Origin: Amaranthus tricolor
Lineage: Eukaryota; Streptophyta; Magnoliopsida; Caryophyllales; Amaranthaceae
Reading direction: 5' to 3'
Length of the DNA: 64,000 nucleotides
Assembly: GCF_026212465.1 (NCBI RefSeq)
Contig: NC_080059.1
Coordinates: 19,592,189-19,656,188 of the forward strand
The translations under genes and the position numbers were made by a program. The notes below the pieces were generated by a model that saw only the letters and a list, made by a program, of their open reading frames with translations, ran no database searches and had not been told where the DNA came from. Below, piece after piece: positions 49,301 to 60,426 of the stretch. Within the stretch, counting starts at the first letter, position 1, and each line of letters starts with the position of its first letter.

Positions 49301-50323
49301 GCAAGTCAAAAATATCATTTACATCAGCAGCAGTAATATAATACTCCCTCTCAGTTTTACTATTAGTAATGTGTTGAACCCAACCATGAGGATCAAATTT
49401 TGAAACAAGATATGCTAAAATCTCCGAAGAATATTTAGTAATCTTAATGTCTAACATACCACCAAACCCAATCTCTCTAAAAGAATCTATTTGACTTTTA
49501 GATAGAACAACTTTAGTACCATTCAATTCCAAAAAACCCCCAAACCTTACAATTTGTTTTTTATTTCCTTCTTAGCCCTGAACAAAAAAGTTCCAACGAA
49601 AATAAAATATATATGCATCATCATTTACATAAATGAAGTTACACAAAAACAAAGAATTACCATAAAAATGTTTGAGATTATCAATTTCAGTTTAAATATT
49701 AAGAGCATGAATTATTAAAACTAAAAAAAGACACTAAAAACACAAATAGAAAACAACACTTATAACTGTAAGTTTCAAACTTATCACTATCAATTATTAC
49801 CAAAAAAGGGATATGACTTCAATTTTATACTAATATACATCAATTATTGACTCAAATAAAGCAATTATGAAAACAAAACAAAAACTATCATGCATCAAAA
49901 AATGTTGAGCTTATTTCATTTCAGTTTTGATATTAAATATATCAATTATTAACAATAAAAATAAACTAATAGCAACATACAATTCAATACTGATCACTGT
50001 CAGTTATAGAACACAACACAATTATCATGCATGTAAATATTTAACTTATGAGAATCAATTATAGATCTAAACACATCTATTTCATACTAAAACCTAAACA
50101 AATATGAACAGAAAACATATAGTCCTTCTAGAGTGCAAATCACAGCAACTTGTTCCTTTAATCTATTACGTGATTGTTTCTCTTTGACAATAGTCAATTT
50201 CTTGATAGAATCATCGTTGTTCTTAGACTTCTTAGCGATTGATTTCTTCGAAACTCCTTTCTTTTTTGAAACGATAGTTAGAGGCAACACCTCCTCATCA
50301 CTCTTTTTTGAAGACTTCACCAT
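46352..50323 (-). pseudogene. Transposon-borne Ulp1-like cysteine peptidase gene, decayed
   Basis: On the minus strand the gene starts at 50323 with a basic region (MVKSSKKSDEEVLPLTIVSK). Exon-like segments follow. At 49532-48743: SFREIGFGGMLDIKITK, ITAADVNDIFDLPINP, then after a frame change EVFKQLFVLYAGSTILAPLS and VNGCVLVLLVAFCYRL. At 48037-47792 is an acidic/Gln-rich part, and at 47423-47241 a helical Lys-rich part. Finally, at 46980-46352 is the C48 (Ulp1) peptidase core, with TTCWLFLILAQRKIVH, LDNIKRRKDYTDA and the active-site cysteine in VNESNDCGVYVAFFME (46710-46729), and a Lys-rich tail. Several in-frame stops (for example just after FFME) and frame changes show it is a pseudogene. 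The domain order fits Ulp1-carrying MULEs (KAONASHI-type). No TIRs were found. Intron borders are uncertain. Confidence 0.7.
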
Positions 50324-50869
50324 TGTTTTAAAAAAAACAGGAACCTACAAAAAAAACCGCGAAAAAATGAACCTTAAAAGAATCTAAAACAGAGATGAAC
50401 ACGAAGAAAAAAGAAAAAAAATCGATATAAAAAATAAGAATAAAAACGAAATGAACATGAAAATAACAAAATGATGAAAAACAACAGATAAAAAATCCAC
50501 AAAACAATGAAGAAGAAAATATAAAATACAATCTAGACATGCAAAAACATAAAAAAGAAAGAAAATCAACCAGAAGATTACCAGTACATAGCAATGGAAG
50601 AAGATCAAAGAATGAAGAAAAGGAAAATGGAGGAATGAGCGAAAATGAAAAGTTTTTGATGAGGGAAGTTATGAAAGGAAAGAAATAACTGAAGCAAATA
50701 ATGATGATATTGATTGTATCGTCAAATCAATCAAAATTTTGAATTTTGATTAAAAAATAAAAAAAAAACGGAAACTCGAAGGGAAATAAATGGGTGCCAT
50801 ACACGCGCGTGAAACTGGGTCGGCCTACTCTTGGTCTTATTTTGAGACGGTCTTGGCCAAGTTTTGGTG
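50324..50869. other. 5' flank of the Ulp1 pseudogene
   Basis: A/purine-rich sequence; the Phe-rich minus-strand frames here are low-complexity shadows. A GAGACGGTCTTGG fragment near 50844-50856 resembles the ends of the 8.6/26.9 kb MITE family. Confidence 0.4.
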
Positions 50870-51045
50870 TTTAGTTTTTACTTACGCTTTAAAACTTAAA
50901 AAAATAACAAATATAATTGATACTCAATAATCCAAAGTACACTAAAGCATATTTGTAGGATCACACAAGCCTACGATTCAATTCTACAGATTCCTACCAT
51001 TTCATCAATCCTAGGTAAAATTCTTATCCTAACAACCTTGCTTAT
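50870..51045 (+). repeat. Dispersed repeat B, copy 2
   Basis: ACTTACGCTTTAAAACTTAA, TTGATACTCAATAATCCAAA, GCATATTTGTAGGATCACAC and CAATCCTAGGTAAAATTCTT match copy 1 at 35740-35985 in order and orientation. Sequence 51046-51407 is AT-rich with nothing recognisable. Confidence 0.5.
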
Positions 51046-51407
51046 TACGCAAGTTTCTCAGTAATTTTATTAAAACATTTTTTAATAGTTGTGGCCCCTT
51101 TATTTTTTTTCACTAGCTTTCTTTTAATATTTTTTTAAAATTTTTTATTTTTACACTTTTCCTCTATCAAATTAATCATTCAATAAAAAAACTAATATAT
51201 CCACCATCTAAAAGTTTATTTATTTATTTTATTTGATTTCTGTGAATATTCTTTTAGAGAACTTCTTTAAGAAACGAATGCAATATATAACAAGTTTTCT
51301 TAGAAGTTTGAAATACTTTGTTAGTGCATTTAATTGGTTGTTAACGCTGATGACTTTTTCTTAATTTTTTTAGGAATTTAATAGAGGAGTTATTATTTCA
51401 TTTAATA

Positions 51408-51816
51408 CATAGCTTCATCATCATCATCATCATCATCATTATCATCATCATATCCAATGTCCTGCCCAGAAGCAGGGTCTGGGTGAGGGAAGTGACGGAC
51501 AATCCATGCCTGTACTTCCTTCACAGGGAGTACTTGAGGAAAGCAGCTGGGTTTATCCCCCAAACATGTAGGAGCCCTGCATAAAACAAATATGAGTGGT
51601 AACGTTTTCACAAGAGAACAATTACTTGTAGATAAAAAACTGCACAGGCAATAACAAGGCTTAAGAATTTAAATAAATACATAGATAAACAAAAAAAAAA
51701 AAAACAATAAGTATATAAATAAACAAAACGGAGCAGGCAAGAAGCAATTAGACACTAGGGCAAGAAGGTAACTGAAGAAGCTATTTGTAATCTACAATAT
51801 GGATCTGACGTTTCCA

Positions 51817-51851
<35 letters not shown>

Positions 51852-52480
51852 CTCTAGTCAGGTTCGTGGAGAAGCGTAGCTCACTTTGGTTTTCTTTATT
51901 TGTTTGTTCAACCCACGTTTCCTTAGGTCTTCCTTAACTCCTCTTACTCTCCATTATGAAGCTTTCTGTCCTTCTAACGGGAGAGTTAACTCTTTGCATA
52001 TGTCCAAACCATCTTAACTTATTTTCACGCATTTAGCAGATAAAGGGGCAACGTCTACCTTCTCTCTAAAATCCTGGTTCTTGACTCTATTCATTATTGT
52101 GTTATCGCTTATCTATCTCTGCTAATTCCATCTTTTGTTCATGAATCTTCTTAATGGGCCAACACTCTGTCCCATACAGTAAAGTTGGTCTAATGCCGAC
52201 TCTATAGAATTTACCTTTCAGTCTAATCGAGAATTTCTTATCACCTAACACTCTGGTAACCATTTGCCACTCAAGCCATCCCGCTTGTATACGATGCGTG
52301 ACATCTCCATCCACCTCCCCATCACTTTGGATAGCAGAACGTAGATACTTGAAGTAAGTCGTACTTGCAACTACATCTTCTCCAATGTACAAACCTAACC
52401 CATCATCTTGCTCATTGCCACTAAAATTGTATCTCATATATTTTGTTTGCACAAGAGATACCGCCGATGTTTTTGCTCAC
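51408..52480 (-). mobile_element. 5'-truncated RTE-type LINE
   Basis: The minus strand 52452-52102 encodes the C-terminal part of a plant RTE-like reverse transcriptase protein: [61 protein letters not shown]. It continues, with frame damage, to about 51850 (ETWVEQTNKENQSELRF), runs through an (AAT)n tract and ends WKRQIHIVD at about 51790. The 3' UTR ends in a TGATGATGA-type microsatellite tail at 51408-51450, as is normal for RTE elements. The 5' truncation point abuts the (TA)n array at 52490. Confidence 0.75.
51818..51851 (-). repeat. (AAT)n microsatellite inside the LINE ORF
   Basis: About 11 AAT triplets on the minus strand lie between TRD and NWKRQIHIV of the LINE C-terminus, adding a run of asparagine codons without breaking the frame. 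Confidence 0.7.
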
Positions 52481-52490
52481 ATCTTTAAAG

Positions 52491-53132
<642 letters not shown>

Positions 53133-53558
53133 CCATGATTATAAGTTCATTCCATACTAGGCCAGAATAGGGTTATAGACATGCTCATTATGAGAAGGGG
53201 TCATTCGAGCGTATCTAAATAGAGACTATGTTTACATATGGATCCCCACGTCGTTCCATTCCATATAGGATTAGGAATAGGCAAAATCGGACCCGCTTTT
53301 TACATCTCTCATTATTTGGGACCATATTTATCTCTTTAGGCATCGATTGAATCGAAAAATAGGGTTGATTATCCATATTTTTGATATATATAAGGATAAG
53401 GTATCCTTCGGATAATTCAAATCGAAGCAATTGGATGTTCGACCCCTGACCTATATGATCAATCAATAGAAATACTCCAACACTCCATCTTTGTTATATA
53501 ATCTATACATCACACTAGATAGATGTCATATTTATGGAATACGAATCACTTTCAAGAT

Positions 53559-53639
53559 GCCTTGGTGGTGAAATGGTAGACACACAAGACTCAACATCTC
53601 GTGCTCAAGAGTGTGGAGGTTCAAGTCCTCTTCAAGGTA
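53559..53639 (+). pseudogene. trnL-CAA: trnL-CAA, plastid-derived nuclear copy
   Basis: The copy is 81 bases, from GCCTTGGTGGTGAAATGGTA to GTTCAAGTCCTCTTCAAGGTA, with anticodon CAA in the loop CTCAACA. The anticodon stem CAAGA/TCTCG has one A-C mismatch and the first acceptor pair is G-T, both explained by G-to-A or C-to-T change. It sits in nuclear DNA with no nuclear Pol III promoter change, so it is taken as non-functional. Confidence 0.85.
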
Positions 53640-53904
53640 TAATATTGAGAATGCTCATTGAATAAGCAATTTTAAGATCTCGGATCAATATTAATTCGAT
53701 CCGAGATTTTGGAATTGGAATAATTTCGGCAGTGAATCACGAAATCTTGGTGATCTTCTCTATCCAATGGGAAATATTTCTACTCTTGCATGAATCTAAT
53801 TTTCATTTCATCCGGGAAAAGCCATCTTTTTCTCAACAATGTCTTTGTCATTTGATCCAATAGTGTTCCCTTAGACAGGAACAGATTTGATAAATACTAA
53901 TAAC

Positions 53905-54555
53905 TCTTGAATAGAGTCATCATCATTATCATCATCATCATCATTATCATCATTCTACCCAGTGTATCTCATTCATAGAAGAACTATGGACAGGGTCTGG
54001 GGAGGGAAGGATGGCGACAACTCAAACCCATAAAGGAGAGCGCGACCAAAAGGAGTCCCCCGGCTCGAGAAAGATAGGAGACGTAGCTACACGGTAAAGA
54101 TAAAATAAATGCATACAAATAAAATAAATAAGTAGAACCAACTACAAGATAAAAGAGAACAAAAACTAATAATAAAAGAACTGAGAGAAGCAAGATGGCA
54201 AGAACACCAAAAGGTAATATAAGAGGACAATCAGTACTCTAAAACATGGATATGGCGCCTCCAACTACCCCTATCCCTAGTCAAGCCCTCAGAGAGGTTT
54301 AACTCATGCAATTCACTTTTATTTGCTCATCTTAAGTTCTCCTGGGTCTTCCTCAACCCCTCTTACCCTCTACTATAATGATTTCTACCCTTCTCACAGG
54401 GGCCACGGAAGTCTTTCTCTGCATATTTCCAAACCACCTCAATCTGTTTTCGCGCATTTTTCCAGAAATAGGGTCTACCCCTAGTTTGTCCCTAAACTCT
54501 TGGTTTCTAATACGATCTATCAATGTGTGCCCATATATTCATTCGATAATGAGCT
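53905..54555 (-). mobile_element. 5'-truncated LINE (RTE-type) inserted in the plastid DNA
   Basis: The 3' microsatellite tail (TCATCATCATTATCATC-type, 53918-53955) is followed by the 3' UTR signature ACCCAGTGTATCTCATTCAT / GGTCTGGGGAGGGAAGG, shared with 6650-6796. The end of the ORF on the minus strand lies at about 54540-54240 (for example KNARKQIEVVWKYAE). It interrupts ycf2 next to the codons for SSLSNE. No clean duplication of the target is visible, so some deletion probably accompanied the insertion. Confidence 0.75.
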
Positions 54556-55480
54556 ATTGGTTCTAAGCCATCTCTGGCGATTAATCAACAATTCAAAGTG
54601 CTTTTCTTGCGTATTCTTTAGAAACTAGCGTTGAATATAGATGTAGGAGGATTCATTTGGAAAGTAAGAAGCCCCTTTGATATCTTTGCATTTGCAAAGA
54701 ATTCACGATGTGAAAACACAGAGCCAAAGGGCTGATATTTGAATAGGAAAAAGAGTGGATCCGAGGGGTCCCAAATGAATTGGCTTATTCAAAAAAATTC
54801 ATGTTCTTTGGAAAATCTATCTCGTGTCTGGTACTTCATGGTTCCACTCTACAAGAACTCCGACTCATTCTCTTGAAGCTCATCCTGTTTATTATAAATG
54901 ATTCGCTTGCCCCGAAATGACCCGACCCAATAGGGAAATCCTAATTCATTGGGCCTTTTGATACAATCAAATAGAAAGCCCCAGGGGTTCCATATTCTAG
55001 GAGCCAAAACTATGTGATTGAATAAATCCTCCTCTACCTGTTGCGGATCGAGGGCTCCTTCCCCTTCTTCCAATTCCGATTCGTATTTTTCATAGAGAAA
55101 TCTATGATCAAGAATAGAACATGATCCATTTTGCATCATATCAAAAGGATCCCTTAGTTTGGACCAAAGAAACAACGTCACTCAACCATTCTGACTGCAA
55201 TCTTCTTTTGTCCGTGAGGATCCCACAAGAGCGCCTTCTACTACTAATAGGCCATGAACTACATAAGAATCATTCTCAACGAGTCAATAAACAGTGATCC
55301 CTTTTTTTTATCGAGTTCGGGTAGAGACCAAAGATCTTGAGCGACCGATCCGGCAGAACAACTCAAAAGATAAAGAAGTATCGTTAATTTCTTCATGCTC
55401 CTTCCAAGTTCGAAATACCATTTGTACAAATAAGAATCCCCTACGTTACATGATTTCTTCTTCATATAGATAGATATAGG
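54556..55480 (-). pseudogene. ycf2: ycf2 C-terminal fragment (plastid-derived)
   Basis: The minus strand reads [34 protein letters not shown] (55465-55290), then [38 protein letters not shown] and [18 protein letters not shown] (55100-54890). These are the well-conserved C-terminal region of plastid Ycf2. Frame changes near 55240 and 54850 and stops show it is a decayed nuclear copy. The upstream 3/4 of ycf2 is absent; the fragment stops at the (TA)n tract at 55502. Confidence 0.85.
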
Positions 55481-55500
55481 ATCTATAGGGTATATATACT

Positions 55501-55649
<149 letters not shown>

Positions 55650-56002
55650 AAATGTTAAAAAACTACCTAGTATATATCCCATTTTACAAATAACTACCTT
55701 AAATAAAAATTTTTGCAAAAAACTACCTTACATAATACAATTGTTTGCAAAACACTACCTTATAACGGATTTTGGCATTTGATCGGTATATTTAACCGTT
55801 GACCAGCACGTGCCAGACACGTGGTACTTTAATTAACCTAACTCTTCTTCATTTCACTTTAGAGCATTCGAAAATCCATTCCTTCTTCCTCCTATTTGCA
55901 GCGATAAACCCTAATTTTCTTTCTTTCCTCTTTCTTTCATTCACCTTGCATTCGAATCCCTAATTCATTCAAAGATCATCATTTTCTTCCAATTAATTAG
56001 TT

Positions 56003-56440
56003 ATGTCTTCTTGTTCTTCAAGAGAAAATTCTTCATTTGAAAAATGTGGGTGTGGAGTTCCCTTTGCAAGGAGGGTTTCATGGACCAAGTAAAATCCAGG
56101 AAGAAGGTTTAACACTTGCGTTTTTTATGATCCTGATACAAAATGGAGGGGATGCAAAAAGTTTAAATGGGTTGATGAACCTGAAATGGCTGTTTGGCAA
56201 AGAGAAGTCACTAACAAGCTTGTGGAGGAGAAGCGACAATTGGCAACCGAAATCAAGATTTTGACATCAAGGGTTTCTTGCTTGGAACATGAAAAGGAAC
56301 AAGCACTTTCAGAAATTAAAAGGATTAAGAAGAAATGGATGAATGAGAGGAAGCATGGAAATCAGATTACAAGCTTTGTATTAGGGTTTTCCTTTTGTTA
56401 TTTTTTGGTGTTTCTTGTATTAATCAAGGCTAGTAATTGA
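56003..56440 (+). pseudogene. GRF-type zinc-finger protein with C-terminal membrane segment, one stop
   Basis: The 146-codon frame from ATG 56003 is interrupted only by TAA at 56090-56092. It reads CGCGVPFARRVSWTK before the stop and NPGRRFNTCVFYDPDTKWRG, CKKFKWVDEPEMAVWQREVT after it: the CxCG ... NPGRRF ... RGC.KF.WVD pattern of GRF zinc fingers. A coiled coil (about 70-115, EEKRQLATEIKILTSRVSCL) and a hydrophobic C-terminus (FVLGFSFCYFLVFLVLI) follow. A single C-to-T change could explain the stop, so this is a recently broken or nearly intact gene. Small plant proteins with this GRF/coiled-coil/TM layout are often found in repeats. The function is unknown. Confidence 0.75.
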
Positions 56441-56559
56441 AGTTTAGGACCTATTTAAGAATAATTGTAAGAGTGATTTGGGTATTGTAACTTGATCATG
56501 ATGAATGAATGAATTAAGCTTTTATTTTTTCCATTTAATTTCTTTGCAGGTACTGTAAA

Positions 56560-56805
56560 TACACATGTGTTTATGTAATGTGTGTTGTGTATGCTGTGTG
56601 TGCTGTGTTGTGCTTGCTGTGGATGTTTTGTTTGCTGTGGTTGATAGAATTACAATTACATCAAAATCTTGGTGTGTTTGCTGTGGTTGCTGTGTTTGCT
56701 GTGGTTGCTGTGTTTGCTGCATCTCCAAACATTTTGAGTACTGTAATTGATGTGGTGTCTGTAAAAACATTTGGTTTTGGTGTGTTTGCTGTGTTTGCAG
56801 CACCC
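56560..56805. repeat. Low-complexity TGCTGTG tandem repeats
   Basis: Iterations of TTTGCTGTGGTTGCTGTG and TGTGTGCTGTG between the two ORFs. The Cys/Val- and Gln/His-rich frames here are low-complexity and not treated as genes. Confidence 0.75.
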
Positions 56806-57034
56806 AAACTTAAAATTTAATTGATGTGGTTGCTGTAAACACTGTGTTGGTGTTGCTGTAAACTTCAGAGTGCACATTTGGCTCAGGTGCACACAGAACT
56901 TAAGCTTTCATTTTCAGCACTGGCTAAATTGAACACAGTAACTAATTGAACACAACTTTCATTTGCTAAAATACAGTTCAACATAGTACATTCTTAGTTC
57001 ATACACATTACAACCTCAAACTCATACACTTATA

Positions 57035-57442
57035 CTAATTCAACACATTACCTTCCTCATCATCATTCAATGCACCCAAATCATAATCATCAGACTGCGG
57101 TTCATCATCATTAAAGTATATGTCTCTATTGTTTTGTTCATCAACCTCCTTATCTACTATCAACCTAATTTCCTCATTATCTATAAACACATCATCAAGA
57201 CCATAAACTACATTTTCCGCAAACAAATCAGAATCATCCTCATATTCATCTTCATTACCACATCTATAATCATCATCACTACTATCCTCGACCTAATCAG
57301 CATCACCATCTACATTTGCTAAAACCAACTCAGAACTTTCAATGACCACCTCATCTACCCTTACATTACCCACCTCAGTTGCCAACTCAGACTGCTTCTT
57401 TTTCGAATCACTGGCTTTTTTACGGATTGTCAATTTCTTCAT
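57035..57442 (-). pseudogene. Acidic protein of the TIR transposon, one stop
   Basis: Minus-strand frame of 136 codons from ATG 57442 to TAG 57035-57037, broken by a TAG at 57293-57295. It starts basic (MKKLTIRKKASDSKKKQSEL) and becomes strongly acidic (DSSDDDYRCGNEDEYEDDSD, FNDDEPQSDDYDLGALNDDE). Such basic-to-acidic N-terminal regions precede the transposase core in some plant MULEs, so this may be exon 1 of a lost transposase; that is inference. It converges on the GRF ORF. Confidence 0.5.
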
Positions 57443-57981
57443 CTTATTGATTTAGCTAATTTTAAGAACCCTAATACATTATTCACATACAACAACAATC
57501 AATTTACAAATTACAAGATATGAAACAACAAATTCAATAGAAAAATCGATGCAAAAGGAAGCAAATCTGAAAAACAAAATAAATTTTAAATTATACCTAA
57601 AATACAACAATGAAGTACAAAATCATAATTAAGTAGTTGTACATACCGGATTTGCTTAGAAATTTCAATGAGATGAAGTTACGAGGTGGATGGGAGCGAA
57701 ATGAGAAGCTACAGCAATGGAAAAATGGCTGGAAATGGCAGGATTGAAAAGAATTTCGAATGCTCTGAAGTGAAATGAAGAAGAGTTAGGTTAATTAAAG
57801 TACCCCTCGCGCCTGGCACGTGCTGGTCAACGGTTAAATATACCGGTCAAATGCCAAAATCCGTTATAAGGTAGTGTTTTGCAAACAATTGTATTATGTA
57901 AGGTAGTTTTTTGCAAAAATTTTTATTTAAGGTAGTTATTTGCAAAATGGGGTATATACTAGGTAGTTTTTTAACATTTTG

Positions 57982-57983
<2 letters not shown>

Positions 57984-58029
<46 letters not shown>
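57984..58029. repeat. (TA)n array, right of the GRF transposon
   Basis: Continuation of the TA tract that the transposon split. Confidence 0.9.
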
Positions 58030-58030
<1 letters not shown>

Positions 58031-58790
58031 TATTTAGCAGGGTTCCCGGCTATTGGGTACCCGGATTAACCGAGTGGGGACACTGAGTACTCGGATTTAA
58101 TGATTCAAATTTAATTGTTGATACCAAAGTTGTCATAAATAAAATCAATTCGTATTGTCATTGAAAATCTAAACAATTACTGAAATAATACCAAAGGGCT
58201 CTCATTTCTGAATTGATGAAAAAGACATAAATAAAACTAAAACAATTAAAAAAATACAGAAAATTGAATTGCGGCACACAATAACACCCAACAGCTAATC
58301 AGCTATATTACCATTGTTATTATCATTTATCAATTATGTATTTCTTCATTTTTGCTCATTAGCCATAATTCTTGATCAATAGCGGCAGATATTACCATTT
58401 GTGAATCATCATGTGGTTTTGAAATGAAAAGTTCAAAACTGTCATTTTACTTAATTCAATTAGATATGTTTTCTTAAACGGTTAACGCATAGGGGCGAAT
58501 ATTTAATATGTTTTCCACAATCTGACCCGATTAAAACGGATCGGTTACCCCCTGTGAGAAAATATTTTTATAAAAACATTGACCAGCTAGTTTAATAATA
58601 CAAAAAATCCTTTCTGGTAAGAAAATTACGAATGAGAAGCCCAGCTTCAGCTTCATAAAACTTGTTACAAAGCATAAGAAGTCAAATAACTCTTGCTTTA
58701 ATTTTTAATTCCAAATAAAAAGACAAATATTTATGATTTATAAATTATAATATTTCCTATCATACCCAACCTTTTTCAAACTTTAGCATG
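58030..58790. other. Intergenic, no gene
   Basis: Opens with GGTTCCCGGCTATTGGGTAC and is otherwise AT-rich. No ORF or repeat is supported. Confidence 0.5.
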
Positions 58791-58792
58791 GT

Positions 58793-59457
58793 GTTCCAAC
58801 ATACTTAATCTTGCTATCGCATGTTGGGCCATCTGGTTTGTACGAAATCAACTTGCTATCGAAGGTTCTTCTCTGAATATTGTCGAGACAGTAACTCAGT
58901 TTATCACTATGGTTCCTGATCACAACTCTTATACGTCCAAAGTGTTCTATTCTTGCAACCTCCCTCAAACTATGCCTTGCCAATGGTCTCCTCCGGAGGA
59001 AAACTGGGTCAAGATAAATGTGGATGCTCATGTGGCTATGGAGGCGAATAGAGGTCTGGGTGCGGTTATTCGTGACAGCAATGGAACACTCCTGGCTGCT
59101 GGTGTGAAGAGGGTGTGTGCGCTCTGGTCTCTTGACATTAGTGAACTTGCCGCAGCTGTGTATGGTATGGAGCTAGCCATTTTCTTGGGGTACTCCTACG
59201 TCCAACATGAGGGGGATAATCTAAATGTTATGAAGTCTATCAATAGTAAGCTGACTGGATGCTCTCCTTTCTTCCTTCTTTATCAACTGCATCTCCTCGT
59301 CTTGTCTCTTGCTGGTTTTAATAGTAGTATTGTTGGTTGTGATAATACCGTGGCTCATATGGTAGCTCGTTGGAAGTTGGGCTCTTTCGAGAAAATTATT
59401 TATATGTATCCTTTTCCCCAAATACTTGTAACTCTGGTTTCTCTTGATTTAATATGA
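58793..59457 (+). pseudogene. RNase H-like domain of a LINE / reverse-transcriptase-derived gene
   Basis: The frame reads ACWAIWFVRNQLAIEGSS (about 58815-58870), then VPDHNSYTSKVFYSCN, WSPPEENWVKINVDAHVAME, RGLGAVIRDSNGTLLAAGVK, ISELAAAVYGMELAIFLGY and HEGDNLNVMKSINSKL. The D...E...D spacing (NVDA, ELAA, EGDN) fits the plant RNase H-like domain that ends LINE polyproteins and also occurs in stand-alone genes. The end (VAHMVARWKLG) also fits. No RT part is visible upstream, so it is a 3' fragment. The frame is open over ~220 residues, so decay is limited. Confidence 0.75.
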
Positions 59458-59771
59458 TTGTTGCAGTCCGCATGTGTTATTAAAAAAAAACCATTTTCAA
59501 CCCAAAACATTATAACAAACAAAAATTCCTAATTAATCACCTTAATTTTTAAATCACTACAAAAAGACAAAAAAAATAATAATAAAATACAAGAAAATCA
59601 AAAACGATAAATTAAAATAACAAAACATTGACCGTACTAAGACCTTTTCTTATAACAAATACTTCGACACTGATTATCATTTGCTATTATTATTTTCATA
59701 TCTTTATTTTAAATTACTTTTTATTGGAAGAAGAGTGCACTTAATTTTTAAATATGGATTTTAAAATAGTT
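59458..59771. other. AT-rich spacer before the copia LTR
   Basis: An A-rich run (59481-59491) directly after the RNase H frame could be the poly(A) tail of a LINE. Nothing else is seen. Confidence 0.4.
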
Positions 59772-60367
59772 TGTTATGAATGGTAGTATACTAATGTGAT
59801 TATAAATGATACTATACTAATGTGTGACTTGAGTGCACATTAAAGGGTTGAATTCATGTGTGTGACTCTTGAGTTGTGGAATCCAAAAGGGTGTAATAAG
59901 GTGAAGAGTATTCATGGGAATTATTGGTGTTAATGAAGATTAAGGTGAAGAGTCTCATGTGTGTGACTCTTGAGATAATGCCTTTTCAAGTTCTTAGAGT
60001 TATTTCATAGTATTCATTACCCTAAATTAACTATGTATTTATGTGAGTCATTCATCTTCAAGTACCTAGCACTATAAATAGGGCTCTCATACCCACACTT
60101 CAAGTATGCAAAACACATCAAACACAACCCTTAAGCCAAACATATAGCCTATTGTTGTTATCTCTATCTCAATTGTAATAATTCATATTGAAGTGTTGTT
60201 TGTATTCATTTGATATAATATAAACATAAACTACACACCACGGAGGACGTAGCCATCATTGGGTGAACCTCCTTAAATCTTTGTGTCCTTGTTTGTTACT
60301 TTGTCAAACTTAATTTTGCTCATTGTTGTTTGTTCTTAACATCGTAAGTATTTGGCGATCGTTTTCA
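59772..60367 (+). mobile_element. 5' LTR of a Ty1-copia retrotransposon
   Basis: It begins TGTTATGAATGGTAGTATAC (59772) and ends GATCGTTTTCA (60367), giving TG...CA ends and ~596 bases. A TATA context (GCACTATAAATAGGGCTCTC, about 60069-60088) lies in the middle. The right end is fixed by the primer-binding site two bases later. The left end is inferred and could be ~25 bases further in. The 3' LTR is outside the window. Confidence 0.7.
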
Positions 60368-60369
60368 AA

Positions 60370-60381
60370 TGGTATCAGAGC
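60370..60381 (+). promoter_or_regulatory. Primer-binding site, initiator tRNA-Met type
   Basis: TGGTATCAGAGC is the classic primer-binding site of plant Ty1-copia elements and lies two bases after the LTR. Confidence 0.95.
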
Positions 60382-60426
60382 CAAGGTTATTTTGCGGTGT
60401 TTTAAGAAATTATTACTTGAAAATCA

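Noticed and set aside
50328..50608. Phe/Cys-rich minus-strand frames
   Set aside because: Shadow of an A-rich plus strand upstream of the Ulp1 pseudogene start; no recognisable protein.
53559..53639. Functional nuclear tRNA-Leu gene
   Set aside because: Its flanks are plastid spacer and ycf2, and stem positions carry mutations; it is a plastid-derived copy.
56522..56892. Cys/Val-rich and Gln/His-rich frames within the GRF transposon
   Set aside because: They translate TGCTGTG microsatellite-like repeats in different frames; no cysteine spacing pattern is kept.
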